DNA of 64,000 bases, taken from the NCBI RefSeq assembly GCF_017695955.1, contig NZ_JAAORO010000002.1, positions 248,001 through 312,000 on the forward strand, read 5' to 3'. A program made the position numbers and the translations under genes. Numbering within the stretch: the stretch's first letter is position 1; every line of letters begins with the position of its first letter. This DNA is from Prochlorococcus marinus XMU1419. Its GTDB lineage: Bacteria; Cyanobacteriota; Cyanobacteriia; PCC-6307; Cyanobiaceae. Positions 36,301 to 47,489 of this stretch are shown here, piece after piece. The notes under the pieces are model-generated. The model did no database searches. It was not told the DNA's origin and saw nothing but the letters and a program-made list of their open reading frames with translations.

Positions 36301-37344
36301 GGTACTGATAACATCAAAACTTATGGAGAATCACTGGCTCAAATTTTATGGTTTGTTGGGGTAAAACCAAAACCTGATTCTGTTGGCAGAATCAACAAAC
36401 TAGAATTAATTCCTTTAGAAGAATTAGGTAGGCCAAGAATAGACGTAGTGGTTAACTGTTCAGGGGTATTTAGAGATCTATTTATCAATCAAATGGCATT
36501 AATAGATCAGGCAGTCAAATTAGCTGCAGAGGCTGATGAACCATTGGAATTTAATTTTGTAAGGAAACATTCACTAGAACAAGCAGAAAAAGAAGGCACC
36601 TCTATCAGAGAAGCTTCAGCGAGAGTTTTCTCTAATGCAAGTGGAAGCTACAGTTCAAATGTTAATTTAGCCGTAGAAAATTCAACTTGGGAAGAAGAAA
36701 ATGAACTACAAGAAATGTATTTATCACGTAAAACATATGCTTTTAATGCTGATAATCCAGGTGAGATGAACCAAAAAAGAGAGGTATTTGAATCAGTAAT
36801 GAAAACAGCAGATGTTACATTTCAAAACCTTGATTCCTCAGAGATTTCATTAACAGATGTAAGTCATTATTTTGATTCAGATCCAACAAAATTGATTAAG
36901 ACATTAAGAGATGATGGAAAAGAACCTAATAGCTATATAGCGGACACTACAACTTCTAATGCTCAAGTCAGAACACTTGGAGAAACTATCAGATTAGACT
37001 CAAGAACAAAACTTTTAAATCCTAAGTGGTATGAAGGTATGCTCAAATCCGGTTATGAAGGAGTTAGAGAACTTTCTAACAGACTTAATTACACTCTTGG
37101 TTGGAGTGCTACAAGTGGCCAAGTAGATAATTTTGTATATGAAGAAACTAATGAAACATTTATAAATGACGAAGAGATGAGGAAAAGATTAATGGATCTT
37201 AATCCTAATAGTTTCAGAAGAATTGTTGGAACTTTGCTAGAAGTAAATGGTAGGGGATATTGGGAAACTTCAGATGAAAATATAGAACAGTTGAAAGAAC
37301 TATACCAAGAGGTAGAGGATAAAATCGAAGGAGTTAAAGAATAA
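33334..37344 (+). CDS. chlH: Magnesium chelatase subunit H
   Basis: Large porphyrin-binding subunit that, with ChlI and ChlD, inserts Mg2+ into protoporphyrin IX, the first committed step to chlorophyll. 1336 residues match the family. Landmarks are the N-terminal [32 protein letters not shown] (about residues 613-629), the [18 protein letters not shown] segment (about 928-945) and a C-terminal [15 protein letters not shown]. It stands alone, divergent from dapB by 102 bases and convergent with folP. AcsF, at 19258, acts later in the same pathway. Confidence 0.98.
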   Translation: MFTQVRSANRRVSPVEDNKHKVVIKAVYVVLEPQYQNSLTEAAKSINEMNGPIGIDLSGYLIEELRNESNFEDFKEDIANADIFVASLIFIEDLAQKVVDAVSPHKDKLKASIIFPSMPEVMRLNKLGSFSMAQLGQSKSIIGDFIKKKKESDGASFQDSMLKLLNTLPSILKYLPVEKAQDARTFILSFQYWLGGTTENLKNFLLMISEKYAVSENIKDQIEEFKIQDPETFPDLGIWHPLAPCMFESLKEYQNWENNRKDINPKDNKTPTIGLVLQRSHIVTGDDAHYVAVIQELEYRGARVLPIFCGGLDFSKPVNEFYYDSINKDQPIVDGVVSLTGFALVGGPARQDHPKAIEALKRLNRPYMVALPLVFQTTQEWEDSDLGLHPVQVALQIAIPELDGAIEPIILSGRDDATGKAHTLQDRVDVIAERAIKWSTLRVKQRKDKKLAITVFSFPPDKGNVGTAAYLNVFGSIYRVLLEMKSKGYQIDELPNNSKELMEKVINNPEAMDGSPELNIAHKMSVKEYEEFTPYSQRLEENWGKPPGNLNSDGQNLLIYGKHFGNVFIGVQPTFGYEGDPMRLLYSRSASPHHGFAAYYTYVEKIWGADAVLHFGTHGSLEFMPGKQMGMSETCYPDSLIGSLPNLYYYAANNPSEATIAKRRGYASTISYLTPPAENAGLYKGLKELSELVGSYQQLRENSRGIQIVNAIVETSKQCNLDKDVELPSKDVEELSLDERDLFVGNVYKQLMEIESRLLPCGLHTIGEAPTAEEAVATLVNIASLEREQEDLRSLPGLLAESMGLTIEQIYDGNNKGELKFVELNEKIIKTARESIFAMVNSLKIVDGRVYLEKSLLSKLFDLLKIFGLNLPTPWLRVCRSNGFNEVNQKDLNKLFDYLLFCLEQVCADKEMDSLIKALDGNYVLPGPGGDPIRNPGVLPSGKNIHALDPQSIPTTAAVAAAKSVVDKLIARQKEEQGTWPETIACVLWGTDNIKTYGESLAQILWFVGVKPKPDSVGRINKLELIPLEELGRPRIDVVVNCSGVFRDLFINQMALIDQAVKLAAEADEPLEFNFVRKHSLEQAEKEGTSIREASARVFSNASGSYSSNVNLAVENSTWEEENELQEMYLSRKTYAFNADNPGEMNQKREVFESVMKTADVTFQNLDSSEISLTDVSHYFDSDPTKLIKTLRDDGKEPNSYIADTTTSNAQVRTLGETIRLDSRTKLLNPKWYEGMLKSGYEGVRELSNRLNYTLGWSATSGQVDNFVYEETNETFINDEEMRKRLMDLNPNSFRRIVGTLLEVNGRGYWETSDENIEQLKELYQEVEDKIEGVKE

Positions 37345-37352
37345 TAAATTTA

Positions 37353-38207
37353 TTATTTTCGGTAGATCTTATCAGCTACTTTCAGAATTTGATAATTTAG
37401 TTTTACGTTGTGAACTCTTACAATATCAATATTGTATTGAGAACAAAGACAACTTATTGCAAGTGTTCCTATATCCCTTTCTTTTGGATTTTTCTCATTC
37501 AAAATTTCGCCTATAAATCTTTTTCTTGATGCACCAATCAAAATTGGTAAATTCCATTTTTTAAATACATCTAAGTTTCTCAAAATTTCCAAATTATGAA
37601 TGATATCCTTTGAAAAACCAATTCCAGGATCCACTATTATATTTCTTTCAGATATATTTTTTTCTAAAGCATTCTTTATCAACTTATCAAGCGAGCACTT
37701 AACTTCACTCAATAAATTATCGTATTTTGAAAGATCATTCATATTTTTACTATTTCCACGACTATGAGTTATTACAAAAGGGCAGTTAAATTTTGCAACA
37801 ACATCTAAAATCTCCTTATCTCTTCTTCCTCCCGTAACATCATTAATCCAATTTGCACCATTTATAAGAGCTTCGTGAGCAACGTCAGAATGAAATGTAT
37901 CAATAGAAATTAAGATCTCAGGGTATTCAGATTTTATTAATTTCAAATAAGGAATCAACCTTTTAATTTCTTCATTAGATCCAACTTCCTGGGCCCCAGG
38001 CCTAGTACTCTGAGCTCCGAGATCAATAATATCAACTCCATTATATAAGAAATTTTTAACTTGATTTAGTACTTTCTTTGAAGAATTTAAATCGCCTCCA
38101 TCACTAAATGAATCAGGTGTTAAATTAATAACACCCATAATTGAAGTTTTTTGGCCCCAGCCTTCTGGCCATGGGTTTTTATTATTGATAATTTGCAATT
38201 CTTGCAA
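37353..38207 (-). CDS. folP: Dihydropteroate synthase
   Basis: Condenses p-aminobenzoate with dihydropterin pyrophosphate in folate synthesis. The signature segments [15 protein letters not shown] (about residues 24-38), [16 protein letters not shown] (about 61-76) and [10 protein letters not shown] plus [12 protein letters not shown] are present. 284 residues. The start is a TTG at 38207, overlapping the end of tpiA by 26 bases, which suggests coupled expression; a TTG a few codons inside is possible. Confidence 0.95.
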   Translation of the reverse strand: MQELQIINNKNPWPEGWGQKTSIMGVINLTPDSFSDGGDLNSSKKVLNQVKNFLYNGVDIIDLGAQSTRPGAQEVGSNEEIKRLIPYLKLIKSEYPEILISIDTFHSDVAHEALINGANWINDVTGGRRDKEILDVVAKFNCPFVITHSRGNSKNMNDLSKYDNLLSEVKCSLDKLIKNALEKNISERNIIVDPGIGFSKDIIHNLEILRNLDVFKKWNLPILIGASRKRFIGEILNEKNPKERDIGTLAISCLCSQYNIDIVRVHNVKLNYQILKVADKIYRK

Positions 38208-38907
38208 AACTCTTAGGATCTAATGAAGCTCCTCCAACCAAAACTCCATCTATATCGCTCATTGACATAATTTCGTCAATATTATTAGGTTTAACTGATC
38301 CTCCATATTGAATAATCACATCTTCAAAACCTATTAATTTTCTAATCAAAGAACATATCTTATTTGCGTCTTTAGCTTCACATGTTTTACCAGTCCCAAT
38401 AGCCCAAATTGGCTCATAGGCGACTATGAGATTAGCTGGATCTGTATTTTCTAGTCCCTGTTCAACCTGTCTAGTAATAACTCTATCAGCTTCACCTCTC
38501 TCTCTTTGTTCCAATGTTTCACCTACACAAACTATTGGAGTGAGTCCATTGGATTGAGCAAAAACTGCTCTTTTATTAATTTGTTCATCACTTTCACTAA
38601 AGTATTTCCTTGGTTCACTGTGACCGACTATTGCATATGAGACTCTATGTTCAAGAAGCATTTTAGGTGATATTTCGGCTGTAAATGCTCCTTCATCTTC
38701 CCAATGAATATTTTGACTTGAAATATCTAAATAATCAAAATTAGTGTGATTAGAAAAGGTTGAAATAGCAGTAAATGGGGGAGCAATAACTACTTTACGA
38801 TCATTCTTAATACTTTTTATTAAGGGTAAAAACTCCTCTAAATAGGATTTAGACTCAGCACAAGTCATATTCATTTTCCAATTACCGGCAATTACAGATT
38901 TTCTCAA
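38182..38907 (-). CDS. tpiA: Triosephosphate isomerase
   Basis: Interconverts glyceraldehyde 3-phosphate and dihydroxyacetone phosphate for glycolysis and the Calvin cycle. AGNWKMN (residues 7-13, catalytic Asn and Lys), IVGHSEPR (His) and [13 protein letters not shown] (catalytic Glu) are complete, with the phosphate loop [10 protein letters not shown] and [10 protein letters not shown]. 241 residues. Start TTG. It lies between the S4 gene upstream and folP downstream on the same strand. Confidence 0.97.
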   Translation of the reverse strand: MRKSVIAGNWKMNMTCAESKSYLEEFLPLIKSIKNDRKVVIAPPFTAISTFSNHTNFDYLDISSQNIHWEDEGAFTAEISPKMLLEHRVSYAIVGHSEPRKYFSESDEQINKRAVFAQSNGLTPIVCVGETLEQRERGEADRVITRQVEQGLENTDPANLIVAYEPIWAIGTGKTCEAKDANKICSLIRKLIGFEDVIIQYGGSVKPNNIDEIMSMSDIDGVLVGGASLDPKSFARIANYQ

Positions 38908-38959
38908 AATACTATCTCCAAGAAAAACATATTAATATAAACCGAGCTGAATAAGCCAA

Positions 38960-39136
38960 CTATTCAAAAATTAATTCATTTTTTAGAAACATAACTTTAT
39001 CTCCTCTATTTAGTTTCCTCCCTCTTCTAGTTTCAATTTCACCATTTACTTTAACTGAACCTGATTTAATGAATAATTTAGCCTCTCCGCCAGAAGAGAC
39101 CAAATTTTGCCATTTTAAGAATTGATCTAATTTCAT
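38960..39136 (-). CDS. S4-domain RNA-binding micro-protein (RlbA/YbcJ-like)
   Basis: A 58-residue S4 domain: MKLDQFLKWQNLVSSGGEAK, then LFIKSGSVKVNGEIETRRGR and KLNRGDKV. The Lys/Arg residues and the Gly-rich turn are those of small S4 RNA-binding proteins. Likely binds structured RNA such as rRNA. About 50 bases upstream of tpiA on the same strand. Confidence 0.85.
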   Translation of the reverse strand: MKLDQFLKWQNLVSSGGEAKLFIKSGSVKVNGEIETRRGRKLNRGDKVMFLKNELIFE

Positions 39137-39194
39137 TGTTTTGTAAAATCAAAGATATTGATAAAATAGGATAAACAATAAAATATATAATATC

Positions 39195-40901
39195 TTGCGA
39201 TTAATCCCATCAATCAGACCATATTCAACTAAGTTTATTAAGGGTTTTGTATGCATGCTTATCTATGTAGGTTGTTGGCCTTTATTAGCTTATTTAGCGG
39301 GAAACTTAATTCCGGCAATTGGAACTGGCGACCTTGTAAGAGTTTTTAACATAATAGTTAAGTCTTTATTAATATTTTTGATACAAAAAACTGCCCAATT
39401 TGGACAAGATGTTTTTATTGCGAAACCATCCCTGGAAATTAGTGAAATAATGAGAGGAAATTTATTTAGTAAAATACAAAAAATAAATTTGAATTCTATT
39501 GAAAAGATTTCCGCCGGAGACATAACATATAGACTTACGGAAGACGCAGATAGAGTAAGCGAAGTTATTTATAAAACAGCTCAGGATACTATTCCATGTA
39601 CCTTACAATTATTAGCCGTAATAATTTATATGATTTATTTAGATTGGTCACTGACATTATCAACTTTTGTATTAGCACCAATGATTATTCTTTCTGTTAA
39701 TAGTTTTGGAAGAAGAGTTTTATTAGCATCTGAGAAGAGTCAAGAATCAACTAGTGACCTAGCAGGATTAATTGGTGAATCAATTAATGGGATGTCAACA
39801 ATAAGAGCTTTTGCCGCCGAAAACTGGATTGAGAACAGATTTCAAAAGAGATTAGGTGCAAATAAAAAAGCAAAATATAAAACATTAAAATTACTTGCAT
39901 TTCAGCATCCGATTGTTGGCTTTTTAGAAGCATTTGGAATACTAGCAGTATTAGGTTTAGGAGCAGCAAGAATTAACCTAGGCCTTCTAACGAGTCAAGA
40001 ATTTAGCAGTTTTTTCGCTGCAATATTAATGCTTATTGATCCAATAAGCCATGTAAGTACAAATTTTAATGATTACAAACAAGCAGAAGCATCTATAAAA
40101 AGGTTGAAAAACATAAATCAAGCACCTATCGAAGACAACAAAAAAAATTTAACAAGGATATTAAATATTGAAGGTGAAATCTGTTTCAAAAAAGTAAATT
40201 TTGAATACAAAAAAGATAATAATGTTCTTAAAGATATAAATCTAGAAATCAAAAAAGGAGAAGTTACAGCTTTCGTGGGAGCTTCAGGTGCTGGGAAAAG
40301 CACGATGATGGCATTAATATTAAAATTTATAACGCCAAATAATGGAGATATTTATATTGATGGTAAAAATCTAAAATCATTAAATACAAAAGACATAAGA
40401 AATAATATTGCACTTGTTCAACAACAGCCTTTTTTATTTTCAGGGAAAATTATTGATGTAATAAGGATGGGTAGAAAATTTTCAAAAGAAGAAGTTATAG
40501 AGTCAGCAAAAAAGGCAAATGCTCACAACTTTATTAGAACCCTACCAGATAAATATGAGACAAGGATTACTGAAAGAGGATCAAATTTCTCAGGAGGTCA
40601 GATTCAACGGTTAGCAATTGCAAGAGCAATTCTAGGAAATCCATCAATTCTTCTTTTAGATGAGGCAACAAGTGCATTAGATGCAGAATCAGAATCAGAG
40701 GTACAAGAAGGTCTTAATAGAGCCATGAAGGGTAGAACTGTAATTGTAATTGCTCATAGATTAGCCACTACTCAAGAAGCGGATAAAATTATTGTCTTTG
40801 ATAAGGGTAAAATTGTTGAGATTGGGAAACATCTTGATTTACTTAATAAAAAAGGAATTTATAAAGAATTATGTGAAAAACAATTAATTAAAAGCATATA
40901 A
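39195..40901 (+). CDS. ABC transporter with fused membrane and ATPase domains (MsbA/MDR type)
   Basis: A 568-residue half-transporter. Six membrane helices occupy about residues 1-300, and the ATPase follows with Walker A GASGAGKST (about 363-371), Q-loop, signature NFSGGQIQRLAIARA (about 466-480), Walker B SILLLDEATSALD and the H-loop IAHRLATT. Probably a homodimeric exporter of lipids or small hydrophobic compounds. The start is a TTG at 39195. Divergent from the S4 gene. Substrate unknown. Confidence 0.9.
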   Translation: MRLIPSIRPYSTKFIKGFVCMLIYVGCWPLLAYLAGNLIPAIGTGDLVRVFNIIVKSLLIFLIQKTAQFGQDVFIAKPSLEISEIMRGNLFSKIQKINLNSIEKISAGDITYRLTEDADRVSEVIYKTAQDTIPCTLQLLAVIIYMIYLDWSLTLSTFVLAPMIILSVNSFGRRVLLASEKSQESTSDLAGLIGESINGMSTIRAFAAENWIENRFQKRLGANKKAKYKTLKLLAFQHPIVGFLEAFGILAVLGLGAARINLGLLTSQEFSSFFAAILMLIDPISHVSTNFNDYKQAEASIKRLKNINQAPIEDNKKNLTRILNIEGEICFKKVNFEYKKDNNVLKDINLEIKKGEVTAFVGASGAGKSTMMALILKFITPNNGDIYIDGKNLKSLNTKDIRNNIALVQQQPFLFSGKIIDVIRMGRKFSKEEVIESAKKANAHNFIRTLPDKYETRITERGSNFSGGQIQRLAIARAILGNPSILLLDEATSALDAESESEVQEGLNRAMKGRTVIVIAHRLATTQEADKIIVFDKGKIVEIGKHLDLLNKKGIYKELCEKQLIKSI

Positions 40902-40925
40902 TTTTTATCTAAATTTTTTAAAAGT

Positions 40926-41148
40926 TGAATCCATTAAGCAAAACTCAAGTAATTCTTCAAATCAAGTTTTAACCATTGAAGGTAAGAAATATAATAAATG
41001 AACTCTCTAAAGATATAGAAGAATCAATAAAAGGATTAAAAATAGCAGAAATATAAATTAAGTTGAACAAAGAAACATTGAAATTACTATCAATTAGCCG
41101 AAACTCCTAAGCAAATCAATTATGAGAAAAGTTAAAAACTTAGGGTAG
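40926..41148 (+). pseudogene. Decayed small gene (DUF6447-like helical protein)
   Basis: Reading the + strand gives SSNQVLTIEGKKYN, then, after a shift of about two missing bases near 40995, NELSKDIEESIKGLKIAEI, stop, IKLNKETLKLLSISRNS, stop, ANQL, stop, EKLKNLG. The parts join into one continuous helical protein of about 70 residues that resembles the small marine picocyanobacterial DUF6447 family. With a frameshift and three in-frame stops it is a pseudogene. Family name is from recall. It lies convergent to carB. Confidence 0.65.
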
Positions 41149-41152
41149 AGTT

Positions 41153-44100
41153 TTAATAATTATGAATTTCTTGTAGAGAGTAAGTATCGATTTTATTACT
41201 TCGAAGAGATTTAATTGCTTTTAAAGCTGCCTTGGCTCCTGGAATTGTTGTAAAAGTCGGAATATTATATTCTATTGCAGCCCTTCTTAAATATGCATCG
41301 TCATGCAGAGCCTGAGAACCAATTGGAGTATTAATTATTAATTGAATAAGTCCAGAGCGTATTAAATCTTCAATATTTGGTCTACCTTCATGTACTTTTA
41401 GGACTTCTTCAACTTGAATACCTAGATCAAGTAAGTATGATGCTGTACCCTTTGTTGCAACTAATTTAAACCCTAAAATCAACAATTCCTTAGAAATTTC
41501 TTCAAGATATTTTTTATCCAAATTATTAGTAGACAAAAAAGCTACGCCTTCAGAAGGGACTCCATTTCCTGCTGCCAATTCTGACTTTGCATAAGCAATT
41601 CCAAAATCTTTTGCTAAACCCATTACTTCTCCAGTAGATCGCATTTCTGGACCAAGAAGTGTATCGGATCCTGGAAATCTTTTGAAAGGCAAAACAGCTT
41701 CCTTTACTGCCTGATACTTTGGATAATATTCTTTAGTAAAATTAATATTTTCTAATGTAAGTCCCTGCATTAATTGGGTAGCTAGTTTAGCTACTGGTTT
41801 ACCTATAGCTTTTGAAACAAATGGGACTGTCCTTGAAGCTCTTGGATTAGCTTCAAGAATAAATACTTGATCTTCATTGTTATTTAAATTAGTTACCGCA
41901 AATTGCAAATTAATTAAGCCAACAACATTTAGTCTTTTTGCTATTAATTTGGTCCAATTCCTAACGGTTTCTAAAGTGGAAGATGAAAGAGATATTGATG
42001 GTAAACAGCATGCAGAATCACCAGAATGTATTCCTGCAGGTTCAACATGCTCCATTAGTCCAGCAATTACAACCGAACCTTCTAAATCACATAAAGCATC
42101 AACATCTATCTCAATTGCATTATTCAAATATTGATCGAGAAGTATTGGATGATCAGGTGATACCTTCACTGCCTCAGAGATATATCTTGATAGTTCATTC
42201 TCATTCTTAACAATTTCCATTGCCCTTCCTCCCAGAACATAAGAGGGTCTTACAACTAGAGGAAAACCTATATTTTTTGCTACAATTTGCGCCTCTTCTT
42301 TAGTGCGAGCTAATCCGTTTAAAGGTTGCCTGATATTTAATTCTTCAAGTATTTTTGTAAATTCCTCTCTATCTTCTGCTAGATTTATTGAAATTGGTGA
42401 AGTACCAAGTATTTTTGATCCAGTTCTGGCACCATCACTTGATTTAAGCCAATCAAATAAGGGCATTGATAATTTCAAGGGAGTTTGGCCTCCAAATTGA
42501 ACAATCAAACCATCAGGATTTTCAGCTTCTAATATATTTAGTACATCCTCCAAAGTTACAGGTTCAAAATATAAAATATCACTAGTATCGTAATCTGTTG
42601 ATACAGTCTCAGGGTTACTATTAACCATAATTGTTTTATAACCATTGGTGGAAGCCTGATATGAAGCATGGCAACAACAGTAATCAAATTCAATTCCCTG
42701 ACCAATTCTGTTTGGACCCCCACCAAGAATCATAATTTTTTTTGATTTATTATTTGTTGAAATCTCGCTTTCAAAAACTTGAGATTTTAAATTAATAAAA
42801 TAATCCTCGTATGTTGAGTAATGATAGGGAGTAGATGATGAGAATTCTGCTGAACAAGTATCAACAGTTTTATAAATTGGGATTATGTTCAAATCTTTTC
42901 TATATTTTCTTACTTCAAAGAACTCAGAATGAGTCAAATTTGCAATCTGTTGATCTGAAAAGCCTAATTGTTTAGCATGTAACATCAAATCTCTATCTAG
43001 ATCATAAAGTTCTTTATCTTTCAAAAAGTTTTGTTCAAAATCAAAAATATTGTGTAATTTTTCGATAAACCATAAATCAATATTCGTAATTTCTTGAATA
43101 TAAGAATTGGTTTTTCCAAGTTCCATAGCTTTTTTTAATATGAGAATCCTTTCAGATGTAGGAGTTCTTAAGCTATTCTTTAAGTCATTCTCGTTATTAA
43201 TTGGATCAAGTGAATCACATTCCCATCCACAAATATCTAGTTCTAAGGACCTTAACGCTTTTTGAAATGATTCTTCAAAAGAGCGACCAATTGCCATTGA
43301 CTCACCAACTGATTTCATAGATGTACTTAAAGTATTTGACGAGCCTTTAAACTTTTCGAATGCAAATCTCGGAATTTTTGTAACGACATAATCGATTGAA
43401 GGTTCAAAACAAGCAGGTGTTTTTTTTGTAATGTCATTAATAATTTCATCAAGTGTATAGCCAACAGATAATAAAGCTGCAATTTTAGCTATGGGGAATC
43501 CAGTAGCTTTACTTGCCAAAGCAGAGGATCTACTCACACGTGGATTCATTTCGATGACAATTACCTCTCCATTAGAGGGATTTATTGCGAACTGGATATT
43601 ACTCCCCCCAGTCTCAACACCAACCTCTCTAATTATTTTCAATGATAAATCTCTAAGTCTTTGATATTCTTTATCAGTTAAAGTCTGTGCGGGAGCTACA
43701 GTAATAGAATCTCCAGTGTGCACACCCATTGGATCTAAATTCTCAATACTGCAAACTATTACTACGTTATCTGCAGTATCCCTCATTACCTCTAATTCAA
43801 ACTCTTTCCATCCAATAAGTGATTTTTCGATTAATATTTGGTTACTTGGACTTTCATCCAATCCTGTTTTACAGAATTCAACAAATTCCTCAAGGTTATA
43901 TGCAATTCCACCTCCTACACCACCTAGAGTAAATGCAGGTCTTATTATAAGAGGGTAGGAATCGATTTTTTTTAATACATCTTTTGCCTCAGTTAGATCT
44001 GAAGCTATTCCAGAAGGGCATACATTTACATTTATTTTTTCCATCGATTCTTTAAACAGTTTTCTATCTTCAGCTTTATTAATAGCTTCTAAATTAGCTC

Positions 44101-44449
44101 CAATTAATTCAACATTATTTTTTTTTAAAAAATCTGACTCAGATAATTTAACTGCAAGATTCAAAGCAGTTTGACCACCCATGGTGGGAAGAATTGCATC
44201 AGGTTTTTCTCTTAAAATGATCTGAGAAACTATTTCAGGAGTTAATGGTTCTATATATGTTTTATTTGCTATCTCAGGATCAGTCATTATTGATGCCGGA
44301 TTTGAATTTATTAAAATAATTTCATAACCAGCTTTTCTTAAAGCTTTACAGGCTTGAGTACCAGAGTAATCAAATTCACAAGCTTGACCTATAACGATCG
44401 GGCCTGAACCTAGAATAAGAATTCTTTTAAGATCACCTCTTTGAGGCAT
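41153..44449 (-). CDS. carB: Carbamoyl-phosphate synthase large subunit
   Basis: Makes carbamoyl phosphate for arginine and pyrimidine synthesis. 1098 residues with two homologous ATP-grasp halves: [20 protein letters not shown] near residue 11 and its repeat [18 protein letters not shown] near 576; [12 protein letters not shown] (about 171) and [12 protein letters not shown] (about 729); and a C-terminal allosteric MGS-like domain (about 960-1098, with [11 protein letters not shown] and the usual GxPxIxDLI segment). All parts are intact. Stands alone and is divergent from the DUF3318 gene. Confidence 0.98.
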   Translation of the reverse strand: MPQRGDLKRILILGSGPIVIGQACEFDYSGTQACKALRKAGYEIILINSNPASIMTDPEIANKTYIEPLTPEIVSQIILREKPDAILPTMGGQTALNLAVKLSESDFLKKNNVELIGANLEAINKAEDRKLFKESMEKINVNVCPSGIASDLTEAKDVLKKIDSYPLIIRPAFTLGGVGGGIAYNLEEFVEFCKTGLDESPSNQILIEKSLIGWKEFELEVMRDTADNVVIVCSIENLDPMGVHTGDSITVAPAQTLTDKEYQRLRDLSLKIIREVGVETGGSNIQFAINPSNGEVIVIEMNPRVSRSSALASKATGFPIAKIAALLSVGYTLDEIINDITKKTPACFEPSIDYVVTKIPRFAFEKFKGSSNTLSTSMKSVGESMAIGRSFEESFQKALRSLELDICGWECDSLDPINNENDLKNSLRTPTSERILILKKAMELGKTNSYIQEITNIDLWFIEKLHNIFDFEQNFLKDKELYDLDRDLMLHAKQLGFSDQQIANLTHSEFFEVRKYRKDLNIIPIYKTVDTCSAEFSSSTPYHYSTYEDYFINLKSQVFESEISTNNKSKKIMILGGGPNRIGQGIEFDYCCCHASYQASTNGYKTIMVNSNPETVSTDYDTSDILYFEPVTLEDVLNILEAENPDGLIVQFGGQTPLKLSMPLFDWLKSSDGARTGSKILGTSPISINLAEDREEFTKILEELNIRQPLNGLARTKEEAQIVAKNIGFPLVVRPSYVLGGRAMEIVKNENELSRYISEAVKVSPDHPILLDQYLNNAIEIDVDALCDLEGSVVIAGLMEHVEPAGIHSGDSACCLPSISLSSSTLETVRNWTKLIAKRLNVVGLINLQFAVTNLNNNEDQVFILEANPRASRTVPFVSKAIGKPVAKLATQLMQGLTLENINFTKEYYPKYQAVKEAVLPFKRFPGSDTLLGPEMRSTGEVMGLAKDFGIAYAKSELAAGNGVPSEGVAFLSTNNLDKKYLEEISKELLILGFKLVATKGTASYLLDLGIQVEEVLKVHEGRPNIEDLIRSGLIQLIINTPIGSQALHDDAYLRRAAIEYNIPTFTTIPGAKAALKAIKSLRSNKIDTYSLQEIHNY

Positions 44450-44556
44450 AATTTAAAACTACATTTATTTCATGCTACTTATAAATCATCAGATGTTAAT
44501 CAAGTTACTTGAAAAGCAACATTTGTTTCTATAGTATTGGTAGAAATTAATTTTTT

Positions 44557-45195
44557 ATGAGCGAACTTCAGCGACTTAAAAGTTTGTTGCCTCCGGAAAA
44601 TGAAAGTTGGGTATTTGTTGAAGCTGCTGCTGCTATAGACCCACCTTTAATTACACTTGAGGAAATCGGTCGCGACGAAGTAGAAATTCAAATAGACCTA
44701 GATACTTGGGATAACTTTGCAATTGACCACAGAAATTTATTGTTTTGGCATGAAGTAGGCAAAATTCAAAACGACACAATACCAAGAGACGGTTGGGAAA
44801 TGGCTGCTCTTGCTATAGGGCTTGGAGGAGCTATAGGGGAATTGTGGGTACAAGATGGTTTACTACTATTACTAGCTCTTGGGTTATCAAGTTTTGCAGG
44901 TTATAGATTATATATTAAAAATAATTCTGAAAAAAAACTTCAGGACGCTATTCTTGCAGACGAAAGAGCGATAGATCTTGCTTGCAGATTTGGTTATAGT
45001 ATTCCAAATGCTTATAAAAGCCTCGGAGGAGCATTAAAAGAATTAATTGAGAACACTAGAAAAAAGAAAAAAAGAAGTTTCTTTGAGGATAGATTAGATG
45101 CCTTAAGAAAAAGTGCTGAAAAAGCTAGATCTGAATTATCTCAGCAAGAAGGATCAGAAAAGTCAGTTTCAAGCGAAAATGTATATGGACAATAA
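44557..45195 (+). CDS. DUF3318-like membrane-associated protein
   Basis: 212 residues. N-terminus SELQRLKSLLPPENESWVFV, then a conserved WDNFAIDHRNLLFWHEVGKIQNDTIP stretch typical of DUF3318, two adjacent hydrophobic segments (about 84-116), LADERAIDLACRFGYS, and a charged C-terminal tail. Function unknown. Its end overlaps rsfS by 11 bases, so the two are likely coupled. Confidence 0.75.
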   Translation: MSELQRLKSLLPPENESWVFVEAAAAIDPPLITLEEIGRDEVEIQIDLDTWDNFAIDHRNLLFWHEVGKIQNDTIPRDGWEMAALAIGLGGAIGELWVQDGLLLLLALGLSSFAGYRLYIKNNSEKKLQDAILADERAIDLACRFGYSIPNAYKSLGGALKELIENTRKKKKRSFFEDRLDALRKSAEKARSELSQQEGSEKSVSSENVYGQ

Positions 45196-45529
45196 GAATT
45201 TAGTATACATGGCAGCCAAAGCTTGTGATGAAAAAAAGGCTAAAGATATAAAACTTATAAAAATTGATAAGGTATCTTTCATAAGCGAATGGATATTAAT
45301 TGCAGAGGGATTGTCTGATGTCCAGGTTAGATCCATTACTAACTCTGTAGAAGGAGAATTGAGAGATAAAGCTAAGATTGAACCAATAAGAAAGGAAGGA
45401 GTTAACGAGGCAAAATGGGCTTTACTTGACTATGGTGATTTAATAGTAAATATTTTTCAGCCGGAAGTAAGAAAATATTATGATCTTGAATCTTTTTGGA
45501 GTAATGGAGACGGTCTTACTTTTCCATAA
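45185..45529 (+). CDS. rsfS: Ribosome silencing factor RsfS (Iojap family)
   Basis: Binds L14 and blocks joining of ribosomal subunits when cells slow growth. The family core is plain: ACDEKKAKDIKLIKIDKV, then SEWILIAEGLSDVQVRSITN and WALLDYGDLIVNIFQPEVRKYYDLESFW. I chose the ATG at 45185 (MDNKNLVYMAAKA) because it matches the usual N-terminus; 45179 is two codons earlier. About 114 residues, normal for the family. It overlaps the DUF3318 gene. Confidence 0.93.
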   Translation: MDNKNLVYMAAKACDEKKAKDIKLIKIDKVSFISEWILIAEGLSDVQVRSITNSVEGELRDKAKIEPIRKEGVNEAKWALLDYGDLIVNIFQPEVRKYYDLESFWSNGDGLTFP

Positions 45530-45537
45530 TTTATATT

Positions 45538-46032
45538 ATGAGCGAATCTAAATGTCCTGTCCCTAAGGAACAACAACCCACAAATGAATTTATTGAATTA
45601 TCAAAATCAGTCATTTTTTCTTGGCCTAAAACAAAAATCTCATTAATTCTTGTATTGATTAAATTTTGGGTAGTTTCTTTTTTTATATTTCTCGTTATTT
45701 CCTCAGGAAGTATATATTTCGAAAAGTCCACTCTAAAATATATTCTAATAAGCCTCTTTAGCAGCTTATCAATACCTCTTTTAGTTACTTTAAGATTATA
45801 TATTGGTTGGAATCACATATTTAAAAGACTAACCTCTGAAAAAGTTGAATACGAAGAGTCCGGTTGGTATGACGGTCAAGTATGGATAAAGCCATTAGTT
45901 TTAAAAGAAAAGGAATCACTTATTGCCTCAATTGAGGTAAAACCTATCTTAAGAAATTTAATTCAAATTCTTTCTATCATCTCAGTTTTAGCTTTGTCAG
46001 GAATTCTGCTTTTTCAATATAACAATTTCTAA
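45538..46032 (+). CDS. CGLD27/Ycf36 (DUF1230) membrane protein
   Basis: 164 residues. The N-terminal CPVPKEQQPTNEFIELSKS is diagnostic of the CGLD27/Ycf36 family of cyanobacteria and plastids. Membrane helices lie at about residues 38-60, 66-86 and 140-158, and the SGWYDGQVWIKP motif is in between. Eight bases separate it from rsfS and the next gene starts right after its stop. Photosynthetic organisms carry it; the role is not known. Confidence 0.85.
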   Translation: MSESKCPVPKEQQPTNEFIELSKSVIFSWPKTKISLILVLIKFWVVSFFIFLVISSGSIYFEKSTLKYILISLFSSLSIPLLVTLRLYIGWNHIFKRLTSEKVEYEESGWYDGQVWIKPLVLKEKESLIASIEVKPILRNLIQILSIISVLALSGILLFQYNNF

Positions 46033-46998
46033 ATGAGTTCAAACTTTAAAAACCTTTACACATCTAACAACCCCCCTTTACAAGCAACCTTAATTAGAGG
46101 TTCAAAGATTGAGTCAATTCATAAAATTCATGCTGTTATTAGCGACAAAAAGGGCAGGGTTCTAATGTGTGCTGGGAATCCAGAATATAAAAGTTTTATA
46201 AGATCAGCATTAAAACCATTCCAAGCAATACCTTTTGTTAGCAGTGGAGCCGCATCAAAAATTAACAATGCTTCAAAATCGATAGCATTAGCATGCGGTT
46301 CACATAGTGGATCAAAACTTCATTCGCGGGAAGCCTTCAAAATTTTATGGGAACACGATATAGACATTAATAATTTGAAATGTCCTTTATTAAAAACAAG
46401 CCCATTAGAGCATAATTGTTCAGGTAAGCATGCTGCTTTTTTAGCTACATGTAAAAAACTAAATTGGCCATTAGATAGTTACTTAAAAGGGAATCATCCA
46501 CTTCAGGTTGAAATATTCAGAATTGTTTCCGAATTACTTGAAATCCCATTATCTGAAATAAATGCAGAACGTGATGACTGTGGCGCCCCAACTCTCTATT
46601 TAAAGCTAATACAAATGTCAAAGTTATATTCACTTCTAAGCAGTTCCGAAAATGCTGAATTAGAGCAAATAAGTAGAGCTATGACAACAAATCCATTAAT
46701 GATAAGTGACAATAATAAATTTGATACGGAAATAATTAAGTCCTCTCACGGACATGTCATAAGTAAAGGTGGAGCAGAAGGGATACAGTGCCTTTGTAAG
46801 GTTAATGAAGGAATAGGACTGGCTTTAAAAGTAGAAGATGGTTCAAAAAGAGCTAAACATGCTGTTAGTCTTCACTTACTAAAACAATTAGAGTGGATAT
46901 CTGACTTAAGAATTCAAGACATTGAAGAAAAGGTTTTTAATTTGTCTCAAGGAGTGAGAATTGAAGTTAATGGTCAATTAAAATTCCAAGAATCATAA
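46033..46998 (+). CDS. Asparaginase II-family protein
   Basis: A 321-residue protein of the Pfam Asparaginase_II type, opening with PPLQATLIRGSKIESIHKIH, then RSALKPFQAIPFV near residue 57, a conserved ACGSHSGSKLH (about 87-97), HNCSGKHAAFLATCK (about 133-147) and DDCGAPTLYLKL (about 186-197). It likely releases ammonia from asparagine. It starts directly after the ycf36 stop, forming the end of the DUF3318-rsfS-ycf36 cluster. Confidence 0.9.
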   Translation: MSSNFKNLYTSNNPPLQATLIRGSKIESIHKIHAVISDKKGRVLMCAGNPEYKSFIRSALKPFQAIPFVSSGAASKINNASKSIALACGSHSGSKLHSREAFKILWEHDIDINNLKCPLLKTSPLEHNCSGKHAAFLATCKKLNWPLDSYLKGNHPLQVEIFRIVSELLEIPLSEINAERDDCGAPTLYLKLIQMSKLYSLLSSSENAELEQISRAMTTNPLMISDNNKFDTEIIKSSHGHVISKGGAEGIQCLCKVNEGIGLALKVEDGSKRAKHAVSLHLLKQLEWISDLRIQDIEEKVFNLSQGVRIEVNGQLKFQES

Positions 46999-47043
46999 AG
47001 AAATAAAAAAAACAACCCTTTCAGATGTATGCTATGTATATGC

Positions 47044-47120
<77 letters not shown>

Positions 47121-47126
47121 TGTAAA

Positions 47127-47149
47127 AGCAGCCTAATGGCTGCTTTTTT
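47127..47149 (+). terminator. Rho-independent terminator after initiator tRNA
   Basis: AGCAGCC TAAT GGCTGCT followed by a run of six T residues: a perfect 7-base-pair stem with a 4-base loop, seven bases after the tRNA's CCA. Confidence 0.93.
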
Positions 47150-47237
47150 AGTATTTCCAATTAATTTTGGTATTTAATTTAGGTTGCCGAAAAACTGCAA
47201 GGTTTTATATCAAACAAAAAAGCGCTTTAAAAACTCT

Positions 47238-47336
47238 TCATAGATCCCTTTGGATTGAAAATTTTAAGTCAACTCTAACTATTAGTCCAATAATTATTAA
47301 AAAAATTCCCACATAAGAGTTCAATGATAAATCCAA
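47238..47336 (-). CDS. Possible membrane micro-protein (32 aa)
   Basis: Starting at a TTG, DLSLNSYVGIFLIIIGLIVR is a clean single membrane helix with a short polar tail DLKFSIQRDL. No ATG is available. The rest of 47150-47489 holds nothing I can support. Confidence 0.25.
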   Translation of the reverse strand: MDLSLNSYVGIFLIIIGLIVRVDLKFSIQRDL

Positions 47337-47489
47337 AATTTTAATAAAGATTCTAATTATAACTTTAGCTCATAAATCTTTTCATAAAATAGTCAATAAC
47401 AAAGAATTAAAAAAAATCTAAAATTTGATCCTTTTATTTTTTAAATAAAATAATTAATGTAGAGTTAAAATCACATAATTTAAAAATTT

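Noticed and set aside
41877-43958. Several + strand ORFs of 60-85 codons within carB
   Set aside because: All lie antisense to the intact, highly conserved carB reading frame.
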